Of a stretch of DNA of 64,000 bases, positions 30,036-39,955 are shown one piece after another. The DNA is from Lysobacter arseniciresistens ZS79 (GTDB lineage: Bacteria > Pseudomonadota > Gammaproteobacteria > Xanthomonadales > Xanthomonadaceae), in contig NZ_AVPT01000002.1 in the NCBI RefSeq assembly GCF_000768335.1, positions 62,001 to 126,000 on the forward strand, read 5' to 3'. The notes beneath the pieces were generated by a model. The model made no database searches. It was not told where the DNA came from and saw only the letters and a program-made list of their open reading frames with translations. Numbering within the stretch: position 1 is the stretch's first letter; every line of letters starts with the position of its first letter. A program made the position numbers and the translations under genes.

Positions 30036-31289
30036 TCAGAGGCGGCGGAACACCAGCGTGCCGTTGGTGCCGCCGAAGCCGAAGCCGTTGGACACCGCGA
30101 CGTCGATCGTCTTCTCGCGCGCGGTGTTGGGCACGTAGTCGAGGTCGCAGCCATCGCCCGCCTCGTCGAGGTTGATCGTCGGCGGGATGATGCCGTGGTG
30201 CAGCGCCAGCACCGAGAAGATCGCCTCGGCGCCGCCGGCCGCGCCCAGCAGGTGGCCGGTCATCGACTTGGTCGAGCTGACCATCGTGCGGTAGGCGTGG
30301 TCGCCCAGCGCGCGCTTGATCGCCAGCGTCTCGGCGAGGTCGCCCAGCGGCGTGGAGGTGCCGTGCGCGTTGAGGTAGTCGACCTGGTCGGGGTTGATGC
30401 CGGCGTCGTTGAAGGCCATCGCCATGCAGCGCGCGGGGCCTTCGCCGTTCTCGCTCGGCGCGGTCATGTGGAAAGCGTCGGAGCTGGCGCCGAAGCCGGC
30501 CAGTTCGCAGTAGATGCGCGCGCCGCGGGCCTTCGCCCGCTCGTACTCCTCCAGCACGAGGATGCCGGCGCCGTCGCCGAGCACGAAGCCGTCGCGGTCC
30601 TTGTCCCACGGGCGGCTGGCGGCGGTCGGGTCGTCGTTGCGGGTCGACATCGCCTTCATTGCGCAGAAGCCGCCAACCGAGGTCGGCGAGGAACCGCGCT
30701 CGGCACCGCCGGCGATCATCACGTCGGCGTCGCCGTACTGGATCATGCGCATCGCCATGCCGATCGAATGGTTGGAGGTTGCGCAGGCCGACACGGCGGA
30801 GAAGTTCGGCCCCTTGATGCCGGTCAGCAGCGAGACCTGCCCGGGCAGCATGTTGATGATGGTGCTGGGCACGTAGAACGGCGAGATCTTGCGCGGGCCG
30901 CCCTCGGCGTATTTGACGGTCTGCTCCTCGATGCCGAGGATGCCGCCGATACCCGAGCCGATCAGCGCGCCGATGCGCTCGGCATTGGAGTCGTCGACCA
31001 CCAGGCCGGCGTCCTCCATCGCCATCATCGAGGCGGCGACGCCGTAGTGGATGAAGGGGTCCATCTTGCGCGCGTCCTTGGCCGACACCCAGCGGGTGAC
31101 GTCGAAGTCGCGCACCTCGCCGGCGATCCGCGTGGTGAAGCCGGTGGCGTCGAAATGCGTGAGCGGGCCGATGCCCGAGCGGCCGTTGACGATGCCGTCC
31201 CAGCTGCTGGCCAGGTCGTTGCCCAGCGGCGAGACGATGCCGAGGCCGGTCACCACCACGCGCCGGTTGAAGGCAGGACGATTGGTCAT
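30036..31289 (-). CDS. fabF: 3-oxoacyl-ACP synthase II FabF
   Basis: 417 residues from the ATG at 31289. Catalytic Cys169 is in SACATSNHS; the two histidines are in NAHGTSTPLGD and KSMTGHLLGAAGG; the GFGFGGTN box is at the C-terminus. It condenses malonyl-ACP with medium and long acyl-ACP. It follows acpP with a 201-nt gap that holds a hairpin, so it may be read partly by leakage from acpP. Confidence 0.95.
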   Translation of the reverse strand: MTNRPAFNRRVVVTGLGIVSPLGNDLASSWDGIVNGRSGIGPLTHFDATGFTTRIAGEVRDFDVTRWVSAKDARKMDPFIHYGVAASMMAMEDAGLVVDDSNAERIGALIGSGIGGILGIEEQTVKYAEGGPRKISPFYVPSTIINMLPGQVSLLTGIKGPNFSAVSACATSNHSIGMAMRMIQYGDADVMIAGGAERGSSPTSVGGFCAMKAMSTRNDDPTAASRPWDKDRDGFVLGDGAGILVLEEYERAKARGARIYCELAGFGASSDAFHMTAPSENGEGPARCMAMAFNDAGINPDQVDYLNAHGTSTPLGDLAETLAIKRALGDHAYRTMVSSTKSMTGHLLGAAGGAEAIFSVLALHHGIIPPTINLDEAGDGCDLDYVPNTAREKTIDVAVSNGFGFGGTNGTLVFRRL

Positions 31290-31397
31290 GGATGACTCCG
31301 CTTGCGGGCGCCTGCGGCCAGCGGCCGGCGGGGGCGCCTGGTTGTGTTCGATGGCGGCTTGCGTTCTATGCCGATCCGCCGGCGCCGGAAAGACGCA

Positions 31398-31416
31398 GGG
31401 CCGCACGATGCGGCCC
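31398..31416 (-). terminator. hairpin after acpP, probable weak terminator
   Basis: A perfect 8-bp stem, GGGCCGCA / TGCGGCCC, with a CGA loop, 75 nt past the acpP stop. It is followed on the minus strand by TGCGTCTTTCC, a poor T-tract. It could set the acpP to fabF expression ratio. Confidence 0.45.
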
Positions 31417-31490
31417 CGGTCTGTGGCTCGGGGGCGACCGGCGACGCCGGGAAACCCCCGGTCGTCCGCGACGGCGCCCCGTCGGCAGGA

Positions 31491-31730
31491 TTACGACTTG
31501 ACGTGCGCCTTGACGTAGTCGATGGCCTGCTGGACCGAGGTGATCTTCTCCGCCTCTTCGTCCGGGATCTCGCACTCGAACTCTTCCTCGAGCGCCATCA
31601 CCAGCTCGACCGTGTCGAGCGAGTCGGCGCCCAGGTCGTCGACGAAGGAGGCGTTGTTGGTGACTTCATCTTCCTTCACGCCCAGCTGCTCAACCACGAT
31701 CTTCTTGACGCGCTCTTCGATGCTGCTCAT
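31491..31730 (-). CDS. acpP: acyl carrier protein
   Basis: 79 residues, acidic. Ser37 in [18 protein letters not shown] is the phosphopantetheine site. It carries the growing acyl chain for FabD, FabH, FabG and FabF encoded around it. A strong ribosome site GGGAGGAG (31747-31740) lies 9 nt before the ATG, and the 126-nt gap upstream suggests its own promoter, though I could not pick a convincing -35/-10 pair. Confidence 0.97.
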   Translation of the reverse strand: MSSIEERVKKIVVEQLGVKEDEVTNNASFVDDLGADSLDTVELVMALEEEFECEIPDEEAEKITSVQQAIDYVKAHVKS

Positions 31731-31856
31731 TGCTGTTTACTCCTCCCGGACGGGATATTCGATGGAATAGTGTAGTGGAATCGGGCGACTTGCGAGTATC
31801 CGCAAAAGTCCTTTCGCCTCAGTAACCTGGGTCCTGCGCGGGGCCTTTCGGGGGCC

Positions 31857-32603
31857 TCACGCCATGTGCATGCCGCCGTTGACGTGGAGGGTCTCGCCGG
31901 TGATGTAGGCAGCCGACGGGCCGGCCAGGAACGCCACCGCGCGGGCGATGTCCGCCGGCTCGCCGAAACGGCCCAGCGCGATCTGGCCCAGCATCGCGTC
32001 CTTGGCGTCGCCGGGCAGCGAACGGGTCATGTCGGTGTCGATGAAGCCCGGCGCGACGACATTGACCGTCACCCCGCGCGAACCGATCTCCTTCGCCAGC
32101 GACTTGCTGAAGGCGATGATGCCGGCCTTGGCCGCGGCATAGTTGGCCTGTCCGGCATTACCGGTCACGCCGATCACCGAGGCGATGTTGACGATGCGGC
32201 CCTTGCGCGCCTTCATCATGTTGCGCATCACCGCCTTGGACGTGCGGTAGACGCTGGTCAGGTTGGTGTCGATGATCGCCTGCCAGTCCTCGTCCTTCAT
32301 GCGCATCAGCAGGTTGTCGCGGGTGATGCCGGCGTTGTTGACGAGGATCGAGACCGCGCCGAATTCCTTGCCGATGCCGTCGATCAGCGCCTCGATCGAG
32401 GCGGGGTCGGCGACGTCGAGCACGCGGCCGTGACCGCCCTGCCCGGCCAGCCGCTCGCCGATCGCGGCGGCGCCGGACTCGGAGGTGGCGGTGCCGATGA
32501 CGGTCGCGCCCTGGGCGGCGAGTTCGTCGGCGATCGCGGCGCCGATGCCGCGGCTGGCGCCGGTGACGAGGGCGATTTCGCCGCTGAGGGGCAAGTTGCT
32601 CAT
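31857..32603 (-). CDS. fabG: 3-oxoacyl-ACP reductase FabG
   Basis: 248 residues. It is a short-chain dehydrogenase with the NADPH loop TGASRGIGAAIA, NNAGITRDNLLMRM, catalytic Ser in ASVIGVTGN and Tyr-Lys in NYAAAKAG. It reduces 3-oxoacyl-ACP. It lies 107 nt after fabD and 126 nt before acpP. Confidence 0.96.
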   Translation of the reverse strand: MSNLPLSGEIALVTGASRGIGAAIADELAAQGATVIGTATSESGAAAIGERLAGQGGHGRVLDVADPASIEALIDGIGKEFGAVSILVNNAGITRDNLLMRMKDEDWQAIIDTNLTSVYRTSKAVMRNMMKARKGRIVNIASVIGVTGNAGQANYAAAKAGIIAFSKSLAKEIGSRGVTVNVVAPGFIDTDMTRSLPGDAKDAMLGQIALGRFGEPADIARAVAFLAGPSAAYITGETLHVNGGMHMA

Positions 32604-32710
32604 GTGGGTTTCCTTCCTGCGTTGCCAGGGGCGGCTTTGGCCGCGATCGGATGATTGGGTCGGGCGAACCGACTTCCAACCGCGACTGATGCCGTCCTAC
32701 GGGTTCGTGG

Positions 32711-33664
32711 TTACTTCCAGTCGGCCAGCGCGGCGTCGAAGTCGGCCAAGGTGCCGATCGCACGCGCGTCGATCGACTTGTCGATGCGCTTGACCAGGCC
32801 GGCCAGCACCTTGCCCGGCCCGCATTCCGCGATCCGGCTGGCGCCACCGGCCACCAGCGCCTGCACGCAACCGGTCCACTGCACCGGCAGGTAGAGCTGC
32901 CGCACCAGCGCGTCGCGGATCGCGTCGGTGCCTTCGTGCACCCGGGCGTCGACGTTCTGCACCACCGGCAGCTCCGGCGCGGACCAGCGGATGTCGGCCA
33001 TCGCGACGGCCAGCCTGTCGGCGGCTTCGCGCATCAGCGGGGTGTGCGACGGCACGCTGACGGCGAGCTTCACCGCCTTGCGCACGCCGCGCTCGGCCAG
33101 CGCGACCAGCGCCTTGTCGACCGCGGCGCAATGGCCGCCGATCACGATTTGCCCCGGCGAGTTGAAATTGGCCGGCACCACGACCTCGCGACCGGACGCC
33201 GCCTCGCAGACCTCGGCCACCAGCGCATCGTCCGCGCCCAGCACCGCCGCCATCGCGCCGGTACCGGCGGGTGCGGCGTCCTGCATCAGCTGGCCGCGCA
33301 GGCGCACCAGGCGCGCGGCGTCGGCCGGCGACAGCACGCCGGCGGCGACCAGCGCGCTGTATTCGCCGAGGCTGTGGCCGGCCAGTTGCGCCGGGCGAGT
33401 GCCACCGCGCTGTTGCCACGCGCGCCAGGTCGCGACCCCCGCGGCGAGCAGCGCCGGCTGGGTGAACTCGGTCTGGTTGAGGCGGTCCTCGGGACCCGAC
33501 TGCGACAGCGTCCACAGGTCGGTGCCGGCGCCCTCGCTCGCCTCGGCGAACGTCTCGACGACCTGCGGGTGCGCCTGCGCCAGTTCGGCCAGCATGCCCA
33601 GCGACTGCGACCCCTGGCCGGGGAACACGAATGCGAGTTGGCGGTCGGTGCCCGGTCCGGTCAT
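32711..33664 (-). CDS. fabD: malonyl-CoA:ACP transacylase FabD
   Basis: 317 residues from the ATG at 33664. The active Ser98 is in GHSLGEYSAL, the N-terminal FPGQGSQ motif is at 14-20, and the catalytic His is in VPSHTPLM. It loads malonate onto ACP. A terminator separates it from fabH, so fabD-fabG is probably a new transcription unit. Confidence 0.95.
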   Translation of the reverse strand: MTGPGTDRQLAFVFPGQGSQSLGMLAELAQAHPQVVETFAEASEGAGTDLWTLSQSGPEDRLNQTEFTQPALLAAGVATWRAWQQRGGTRPAQLAGHSLGEYSALVAAGVLSPADAARLVRLRGQLMQDAAPAGTGAMAAVLGADDALVAEVCEAASGREVVVPANFNSPGQIVIGGHCAAVDKALVALAERGVRKAVKLAVSVPSHTPLMREAADRLAVAMADIRWSAPELPVVQNVDARVHEGTDAIRDALVRQLYLPVQWTGCVQALVAGGASRIAECGPGKVLAGLVKRIDKSIDARAIGTLADFDAALADWK

Positions 33665-33774
33665 GCGGCGGCTCCAGCAAAAACAGCCCGTCATGATACG
33701 AGCGATTCGTCCCTGCCGTCTGTACCCGCCCGTACAGTGGCGACGGGCCCCATCCCGCCGGCGACCGGGCCTAC

Positions 33775-33806
33775 AAAACGGAAACGCCCCCGGCGATGCG
33801 GGGGCG
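33775..33806 (-). terminator. intrinsic terminator between fabH and fabD
   Basis: Stem CGCCCCC (33785-33791) / GGGGGCG (33800-33806) with an 8-nt loop. On the minus strand it is followed by GTTTCCGTTTT. It lies 21 nt past the fabH stop and should end the yceD-rpmF-fabH transcript. Confidence 0.75.
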
Positions 33807-33827
33807 CTGGTCGTACCGGCGGCCGGC

Positions 33828-34808
33828 TCAGTAGCGCAGCAGCGCCGAGCCCCAGGTGAATCCGCCGCCGAAGGCCTCAAGCAGCACCAGCTGGCCACGC
33901 TGCACCTTGCCCGAGCGCACCGCCGCGTCCAGCGCCAGCGGCACCGAGCCCGACGACGTGTTGCCATGCTTGTCGACGGTGACGACCACGCGCTCCATCG
34001 GCATTTCCAGCCGCTTGGCGGTGGCCTCGATGATGCGCAGGTTGGCCTGGTGCGGGATCAGCCAGTCGATGTCGTGGCGACCGAGGCCGTTGGCTTCGAG
34101 CGCCTCCTCGACCACCGCGTCGAGCGCCTTGACCGCGTGCTTGAAGACCTCGTTGCCGGTCATCAGCACCTTGACCCCGGCGTTGTGCTCGCCCGGCTTG
34201 AAGCCCACCGAGACGCCGACCGGGTTCCACAGCAACTCCTTCTTGCCGCCGTCGGCGTGCATGTGGGTGCTGAGGATGCCGGTGTCGCCGTCGGCCTTGA
34301 GCACCACCGCGCCGGCACCGTCGCCGAACAGCACGCAGGTGCTGCGGTCGTTCCAGTCGAGCATGCGGGTAAGGGTTTCGGCGCCGACCACCAGTACCGT
34401 CTTCGCCGCGCCGGAACGGATGAACTTGTCGGCCACCGTCAGCGCGTAGATGAAGCCCGAGCAGGCCGCGTTGACGTCGAACGCCGGGCAGCCGTTGGCG
34501 CCGAGCCGGTGCTGCAACAAGCACGCGGTCGACGGGAAGATCAGGTCGGGGGTGGTGGTGCCGAGCACGATCAGGTCGAGCTCGGAGGCCGTGACGCCGG
34601 CGGCCTCCATCGCCCGGACCGCGGCGTGGTAGGCCAGGTCGCCGGTGGTCTCGCCCTCGGCGGCCACGTGGCGCTCGCGGATGCCGGTGCGCGCGGCGAT
34701 CCATTCATCGCTGGTATCGACGATCTTCGACAGGTCGTCGTTGGTCAGCACTTTCTCCGGCAGGTAGCTGCCGGTACCCGCGATGCGGGAAAAAATACGC
34801 TCGGTCAT
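33828..34808 (-). CDS. fabH: 3-oxoacyl-ACP synthase III FabH
   Basis: 326 residues from the ATG at 34808. Cys116 is in [11 protein letters not shown], with the His in IPHQANLRI and the Asn in [10 protein letters not shown]. It starts fatty acid synthesis by condensing acetyl-CoA (or branched acyl-CoA) with malonyl-ACP. In most bacteria plsX lies between rpmF and fabH; here there are only 163 nt. Confidence 0.96.
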   Translation of the reverse strand: MTERIFSRIAGTGSYLPEKVLTNDDLSKIVDTSDEWIAARTGIRERHVAAEGETTGDLAYHAAVRAMEAAGVTASELDLIVLGTTTPDLIFPSTACLLQHRLGANGCPAFDVNAACSGFIYALTVADKFIRSGAAKTVLVVGAETLTRMLDWNDRSTCVLFGDGAGAVVLKADGDTGILSTHMHADGGKKELLWNPVGVSVGFKPGEHNAGVKVLMTGNEVFKHAVKALDAVVEEALEANGLGRHDIDWLIPHQANLRIIEATAKRLEMPMERVVVTVDKHGNTSSGSVPLALDAAVRSGKVQRGQLVLLEAFGGGFTWGSALLRY

Positions 34809-34932
34809 TACCTCTCCCGCTGCGAACAGGGCGTTGCACGGACGCCAGCACGCTGGCGATGGAACTCGCCGCAGCCGGGGCACTCAGTGCGACGACCTTG
34901 CCGCGGCCACCGTCGATCCGACGGCAGCCGCG

Positions 34933-34952
34933 CACGCGGGAGCGCCCGCGTG
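34933..34952 (-). other. hairpin downstream of rpmF
   Basis: A perfect 8-bp stem CACGCGGG / CCCGCGTG with an AGCG loop, 20 nt past the rpmF stop and without a T-tract. It may protect the short rpmF message or reduce read-through to fabH. Confidence 0.4.
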
Positions 34953-34971
34953 GCGGCGGGCGCGTCGAAGC

Positions 34972-35166
34972 TTACTCTTCGTCGACGATCTTCGACTGGG
35001 TGTCGATCACCTTCTTGCCACGGTAGTAGCCGTCGGCGGTGACGTGGTGGCGCAGGTGGGTCTCGCCGGTGGTCGGGTCGGTCGCCAGCTGCTTGCTGGA
35101 CAGCGAGTCGTGGGCGCGACGCATGCCACGCTTGGACGGGGAAACGCGGGACTTCTGGACAGCCAT
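34972..35166 (-). CDS. rpmF: 50S ribosomal protein L32
   Basis: 64 residues. [20 protein letters not shown] is the unmistakable L32 start and [14 protein letters not shown] the usual end. The zinc cysteines of some L32 are absent, as is normal in this group. It lies 51 nt after yceD. Confidence 0.97.
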   Translation of the reverse strand: MAVQKSRVSPSKRGMRRAHDSLSSKQLATDPTTGETHLRHHVTADGYYRGKKVIDTQSKIVDEE

Positions 35167-35217
35167 GGTGTTACTCCAGGGAAAACCGTGAAAACTTCGA
35201 TTGCAGGACCTGCCGGA

Positions 35218-35754
35218 TCAATCCTTCCGGCCGGGTTTGTTCTTCAATGTCGACAACGCCGCGAACGGGTTGGCGCGCTCAAGCTCCTCGGCGTCGGGCG
35301 CCCAGTCGCGCTCCATCGCCTCAGTGCCGGGCTTCACCGGCACTACCGGCACCGCCAGGATCAGCTCGTCCTCGACCAGCCCGACCGGCTGCAGCATGCC
35401 GTCGGCCGGCACCAGCAGCGCCTCGTAGCCCGGCGGCAACGCGGCTTCGTCGGCCTCGTCGCGGATCAGGCCCAGGCGCTGGTCGATCTCGACCGGGAGC
35501 ACGAACCGGTCCAGGGTGCGCTGGCATTGCAGCGGCAACCCGGCGCGGGCCCGGAGCTCCACGTACGGCACCTGCAGCTCGTCGGTGCCGAAGTCGAGTG
35601 AAAACACCACCTCGCCCTCGGCGTCCACGAGGCTGTCGCGAAGGCGCGCCAGCGACGCCAGGGGCACCCGGCCCTCGACGCCACGTCGCGCCGCCACCAT
35701 GCGCCAGGCATCCAGGACTTCGGGCACCGGCACTTTGGGCGCGTCAGCAGACAT
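35218..35754 (-). CDS. yceD: YceD family protein (DUF177), 23S rRNA accumulation
   Basis: 178 residues from the ATG at 35754. The DUF177 core has LPLQCQRTLDRFVLPV, GLVEDELILAVPVVP and the C-terminal ANPFAALSTLK. E. coli YceD promotes 23S rRNA accumulation. The CxxC of E. coli YceD is reduced to one Cys here. No ribosome site precedes the ATG, and the predicted transcription start is only about 4 nt upstream, so translation may be nearly leaderless. Confidence 0.88.
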   Translation of the reverse strand: MSADAPKVPVPEVLDAWRMVAARRGVEGRVPLASLARLRDSLVDAEGEVVFSLDFGTDELQVPYVELRARAGLPLQCQRTLDRFVLPVEIDQRLGLIRDEADEAALPPGYEALLVPADGMLQPVGLVEDELILAVPVVPVKPGTEAMERDWAPDAEELERANPFAALSTLKNKPGRKD

Positions 35755-35764
35755 AAGCCGCGGA

Positions 35765-35793
35765 ATGTTAAGGACGAGGCGCCCTACTGTCAA
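35765..35793 (-). promoter_or_regulatory. sigma-70 promoter for yceD-rpmF-fabH
   Basis: On the minus strand a perfect -35 TTGACA (35793-35788), a 17-bp spacer and -10 TAACAT (35770-35765). The start would fall near 35758, four bases before the yceD ATG. Confidence 0.7.
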
Positions 35794-35946
35794 ACCGCCC
35801 GACGCCTTGCCTCGCCTGTCCTGAACAGGGTTTGGCGCGGCTGCGGCGCGCCGGTGCGCGGCGGTTCCGGCGCAGCCGATTTGCCGCCTCGCGGCGCGGG
35901 GCGGCAGACTGGCGCGGTTCGTCGGGCTGCAGGGGGCCATCGTTGC

Positions 35947-36321
35947 GTGAACGCTGCTGAAATCATCACCTTGGTGCTACTGGCGATCGCGGCCGCCGCG
36001 CTGCTGGCGATCACCGCGCAGCGCCGCCGGACCGCCCGGCGCCAGCGCGCGACCCGCCGGTTGCTGGATTCGGCCGACGTGCTGGAGGCCCGCCTGCGTA
36101 CCGCGCGTTCGGAAATCGAGGCGGTCGCCGGCGAGCACATCGACGACCCGGTGCAGGAGGCGATGCGCGAAATGCTGCGCCAGCGCCTGTGGCTGCGCGA
36201 ACACGGCGAGTACGCCAGCGTGGCCGAGCTGGAGCAGGTCCGCCAGTCGATCGACCAGGCTCGCGCCCGGATCGAGACCCAGCTCGGACGGATCGAGCGC
36301 GCCCGGGCGCCGGTGGCCTGA
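35947..36321 (+). CDS. small membrane-anchored coiled-coil protein, unknown function
   Basis: 124 residues from a GTG at 35947. One membrane segment (about 5-22, ITLVLLAIAAAALLAI) is followed by an Arg-rich stretch and a long charged helix (EARLRTARSEIEAVAG, EQVRQSIDQARARIE) that should form a coiled coil. I do not recognise a family. Its TGA overlaps the ATG of yceF (TGATG), so the two are coupled. It is divergent from yceD. Confidence 0.65.
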   Translation: MNAAEIITLVLLAIAAAALLAITAQRRRTARRQRATRRLLDSADVLEARLRTARSEIEAVAGEHIDDPVQEAMREMLRQRLWLREHGEYASVAELEQVRQSIDQARARIETQLGRIERARAPVA

Positions 36322-36896
36322 TGGCGGCGCGGCTGGTCCTCGCGTCCACCTCGCCCTACCGGCGCGAGCTGCTCGCCCGGCTCGGGATCGCCTTCGACAC
36401 GGCGCGGCCGGAAGTCGACGAGACCCCGCTGCCCGGCGAATCCCCGACCGACCTCGCCTGCCGGCTGGCGGTCGCCAAGGCCGCGGCCGTCGCTGCCGGC
36501 GGCGATGCCTGGGTGATCGGCTCCGACCAGGTCGCCGAACTCGACGGCCGCGCGCTGGGCAAGCCCGGCAGCCGCGAGCGCGCGATCGGGCAGCTGCAGT
36601 CGATGTCGGGGCGCGCGGTGGAGTTCAGGACCGGCGTCTGCGTGGCCGGTGGCGACGGCGTGCCGCGGTTCTCCCTCGACACCACGGTGGTGCGCTTCCG
36701 CACCCTGGGCGACGACGAGATCGCCCGTTACGTCGACGCCGAGCAGCCGTTCGACTGCGCCGGCAGCTTCAAGTCCGAGGGGCTGGGCATCACCCTGTTC
36801 GAGGCGATCGAGACCCGCGACCCGACCGCGCTGGTCGGGCTGCCGCTGATCGAAACCGCCCGCCTGCTGCGTGCCGCGGGCTTCACCCTGCCCTGA
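36321..36896 (+). CDS. yceF: Maf-family nucleotide pyrophosphatase YceF
   Basis: 191 residues. The Maf motif SPYRRELLARLG opens the protein; GSDQVAELDG and GSFKSEGLGI line the active site. The latter fits the YceF subfamily (7-methyl-GTP pyrophosphatase) rather than dTTP-specific YhdE. It lies beside yceD and rpmF as in E. coli, but on the opposite strand. Confidence 0.88.
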   Translation: MAARLVLASTSPYRRELLARLGIAFDTARPEVDETPLPGESPTDLACRLAVAKAAAVAAGGDAWVIGSDQVAELDGRALGKPGSRERAIGQLQSMSGRAVEFRTGVCVAGGDGVPRFSLDTTVVRFRTLGDDEIARYVDAEQPFDCAGSFKSEGLGITLFEAIETRDPTALVGLPLIETARLLRAAGFTLP

Positions 36897-36920
36897 CCGG
36901 CGCAGCCGCGCCGCGGGGCG

Positions 36921-38837
36921 TTAGCGGATCTCCACCGGCTGCTCGGGCCAAGCTTCGACGCTGCCATCGGCGCCGTGCAGGCGCAGTCCGAGCCAGTGCG
37001 TGCCGGACGCGACATCACCGGCGTCGACACTCGCCTCGAAGCCCACCCGCGGGTGGTTGGGATCGGTGGAGATGCGCCAGTAGCCGGCCGTGCCGGGGCT
37101 GTCGAGGCCGTAGCGCGCGGTGGCGACGACCTCGCCATCCAGCGTGACCTCGACCCGCTCGATCCCCACCCCGTCCTTGAACGCCCAGCCGCGCACGTCA
37201 AAGCTGCGACCGACTTCCGCACCCGACACCGGCGCGTCGATCCACGCCATGCCCGGCGCGGTGCAGGCGCCACCGGTCGAGTGCGGCGGCAGCATGCGGA
37301 ACAGCAGGAAGCGCTGGCGGCCGTGGTCGACGTTCACCGCCTGCGGCGCCGGCAGCGGGCCGGCCATCCCGCACAGGTGGTGGTAGCGGGCCAGCAGGTC
37401 CTTGTACGGCACGTCGCTCGGGCTGGTCACCAGCAGCACCGGCGCGTCGCCCCAGTCGTCGGCGCCACGGCTCCAGAGGTTCCACAACCGCAGTTGCGGG
37501 GCGCGGCCGTGCTTGCGATTGAGCGGGTGGTCGAGCACGGCGATGCGCGGCTCGCCGAGTGCGAAGCCCAGCTCGGCGCCGAGCTTGAAGCTGCCGGCGA
37601 CGATGCGGGTGTCCTCGGGCATGTCCGCACGGGCCAGGCGGACCGCGTCGGCCAGTTCGCCCCAGCCGGCGAAGTTGGACGGGTACCACTTCTGCGCGGC
37701 GGTGCGGGCGCGCAGGTCGGGGATCGACACCGCGGTGTAGTAGCCCAGCATCGCCACCAGCCCGGCCGCCGCCAGCGCCCAGGTGGCGCGGCGCAGCCAT
37801 GTCGGCCACGCGGCGAGCAGCGCCGGCAGCAGCGGCAGCAGCGCGAGGTAGCCCGGCAGCGGCCAGTGGAAGCTCACCCGCTCGGTGTCGGCGAAGAAGC
37901 CCAGCACGAAGAACCCCAGCACCACCAGCCCGCCCAGCAGGGCGAAGTAGCGCGACGAGGGATGCGCGCTGCGGTTGCCGCGCCAGCCCGCCAGCATCAG
38001 CGCGGCGAACAGCAGCGGCGTCACCAGCAGCGCCTGCACCGCGATGAACCACAGGCCTTCGATGTGGAACGCCCACGGGTGCCGGTCGACCAGTTGGAAG
38101 CGCAGGCCGGCCTCGGCGTTGTCGAAGTTCCACGCCACCAGCGGCGTCCACGCCGCGGCGCCGATCGCGATGGCGGTCCACACGCGGGCGTCGCGCAGGG
38201 TCTTGCGGCCGTCGCGCAGCAGCAGCAGCGCGACCAGCCCGACGCCGATCACCGCGATGAAGCGGTAATGGCTGAGCGCGCCGATCGACAGGCCCAGCGC
38301 GAGCTCCAGCGCCGCGGCGGCGGTGACGTGGCGCAGCAGCCGCGCGCCGGCATCGACGCACAGCAGGGTGGCCACCGCCATCGCCGCGTCGGGCAGCGCC
38401 AGCAGCCCGAGGGTGCCCGCCAGCGGCAGCAGCAGGGCGAAGCTGCCCGCCGTCCAGCCGTATTCGCGGCCGTACTCGCGCGCGGTGATGCGCACCACCA
38501 GCAGCGGCACCAGCGCCGCCAGCAGCAGGAACGGCAGCCGCAGCCCCAGCGCGGTATCGCCGCCGAGCGTTACGCCCAGCCGCGCCAGCCACGCGGTCAG
38601 CCCGGGCAGGTCCGAGTAGGCCGGCGCCAGGTGCTGGCCTTCGAGCCAGTAGAACGCCTCGTCGACGAACAGCGGCAGCCGCGCGGCGACCAGCAGCTTG
38701 AGCGCGAACACGCCGGCGAACAGCGACCAGAACACGGTCCGCGCACGGTGGCTGTCACGCTGGAGGTTGTCCCGGTCTGGCGGGTCGGCGGTGAACGTCC
38801 CGTGCGAAGGCTGCGACGGGGCATGGACTTGCGGCAT
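36921..38837 (-). CDS. ArnT/GT39-type membrane glycosyltransferase with C-terminal beta domain
   Basis: 638 residues from the ATG at 38837. About 11 membrane segments span 40-380. The first periplasmic loop has the family Asp-Glu in FVDEAFYWLEGQ, and a later loop has HYRFI. Such enzymes move a sugar from a polyprenyl-phosphate carrier to lipid or protein in the periplasm. The last ~110 residues (WIDAPVSGAEVGRSFDVRGW, VEVTLDGEVVATARYG) look like an added Ig-like beta sandwich. The sugar and acceptor are unknown. Confidence 0.82.
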   Translation of the reverse strand: MPQVHAPSQPSHGTFTADPPDRDNLQRDSHRARTVFWSLFAGVFALKLLVAARLPLFVDEAFYWLEGQHLAPAYSDLPGLTAWLARLGVTLGGDTALGLRLPFLLLAALVPLLVVRITAREYGREYGWTAGSFALLLPLAGTLGLLALPDAAMAVATLLCVDAGARLLRHVTAAAALELALGLSIGALSHYRFIAVIGVGLVALLLLRDGRKTLRDARVWTAIAIGAAAWTPLVAWNFDNAEAGLRFQLVDRHPWAFHIEGLWFIAVQALLVTPLLFAALMLAGWRGNRSAHPSSRYFALLGGLVVLGFFVLGFFADTERVSFHWPLPGYLALLPLLPALLAAWPTWLRRATWALAAAGLVAMLGYYTAVSIPDLRARTAAQKWYPSNFAGWGELADAVRLARADMPEDTRIVAGSFKLGAELGFALGEPRIAVLDHPLNRKHGRAPQLRLWNLWSRGADDWGDAPVLLVTSPSDVPYKDLLARYHHLCGMAGPLPAPQAVNVDHGRQRFLLFRMLPPHSTGGACTAPGMAWIDAPVSGAEVGRSFDVRGWAFKDGVGIERVEVTLDGEVVATARYGLDSPGTAGYWRISTDPNHPRVGFEASVDAGDVASGTHWLGLRLHGADGSVEAWPEQPVEIR

Positions 38838-38986
38838 CGACGAATGACCTCGGTAGACTCGGGCGGCAGGCCGCCACTTGAACGGTTTCCGCGCGGATGC
38901 CCGCGACGGCGGCGTCGTCACGGTTCGACCGGTGACGGCGACGGGGGTTCAGGGGATGGCGGCACAACGACTTCCGGAGAGCTCGA

Positions 38987-39952
<966 letters not shown>

Positions 39953-39955
39953 CCG

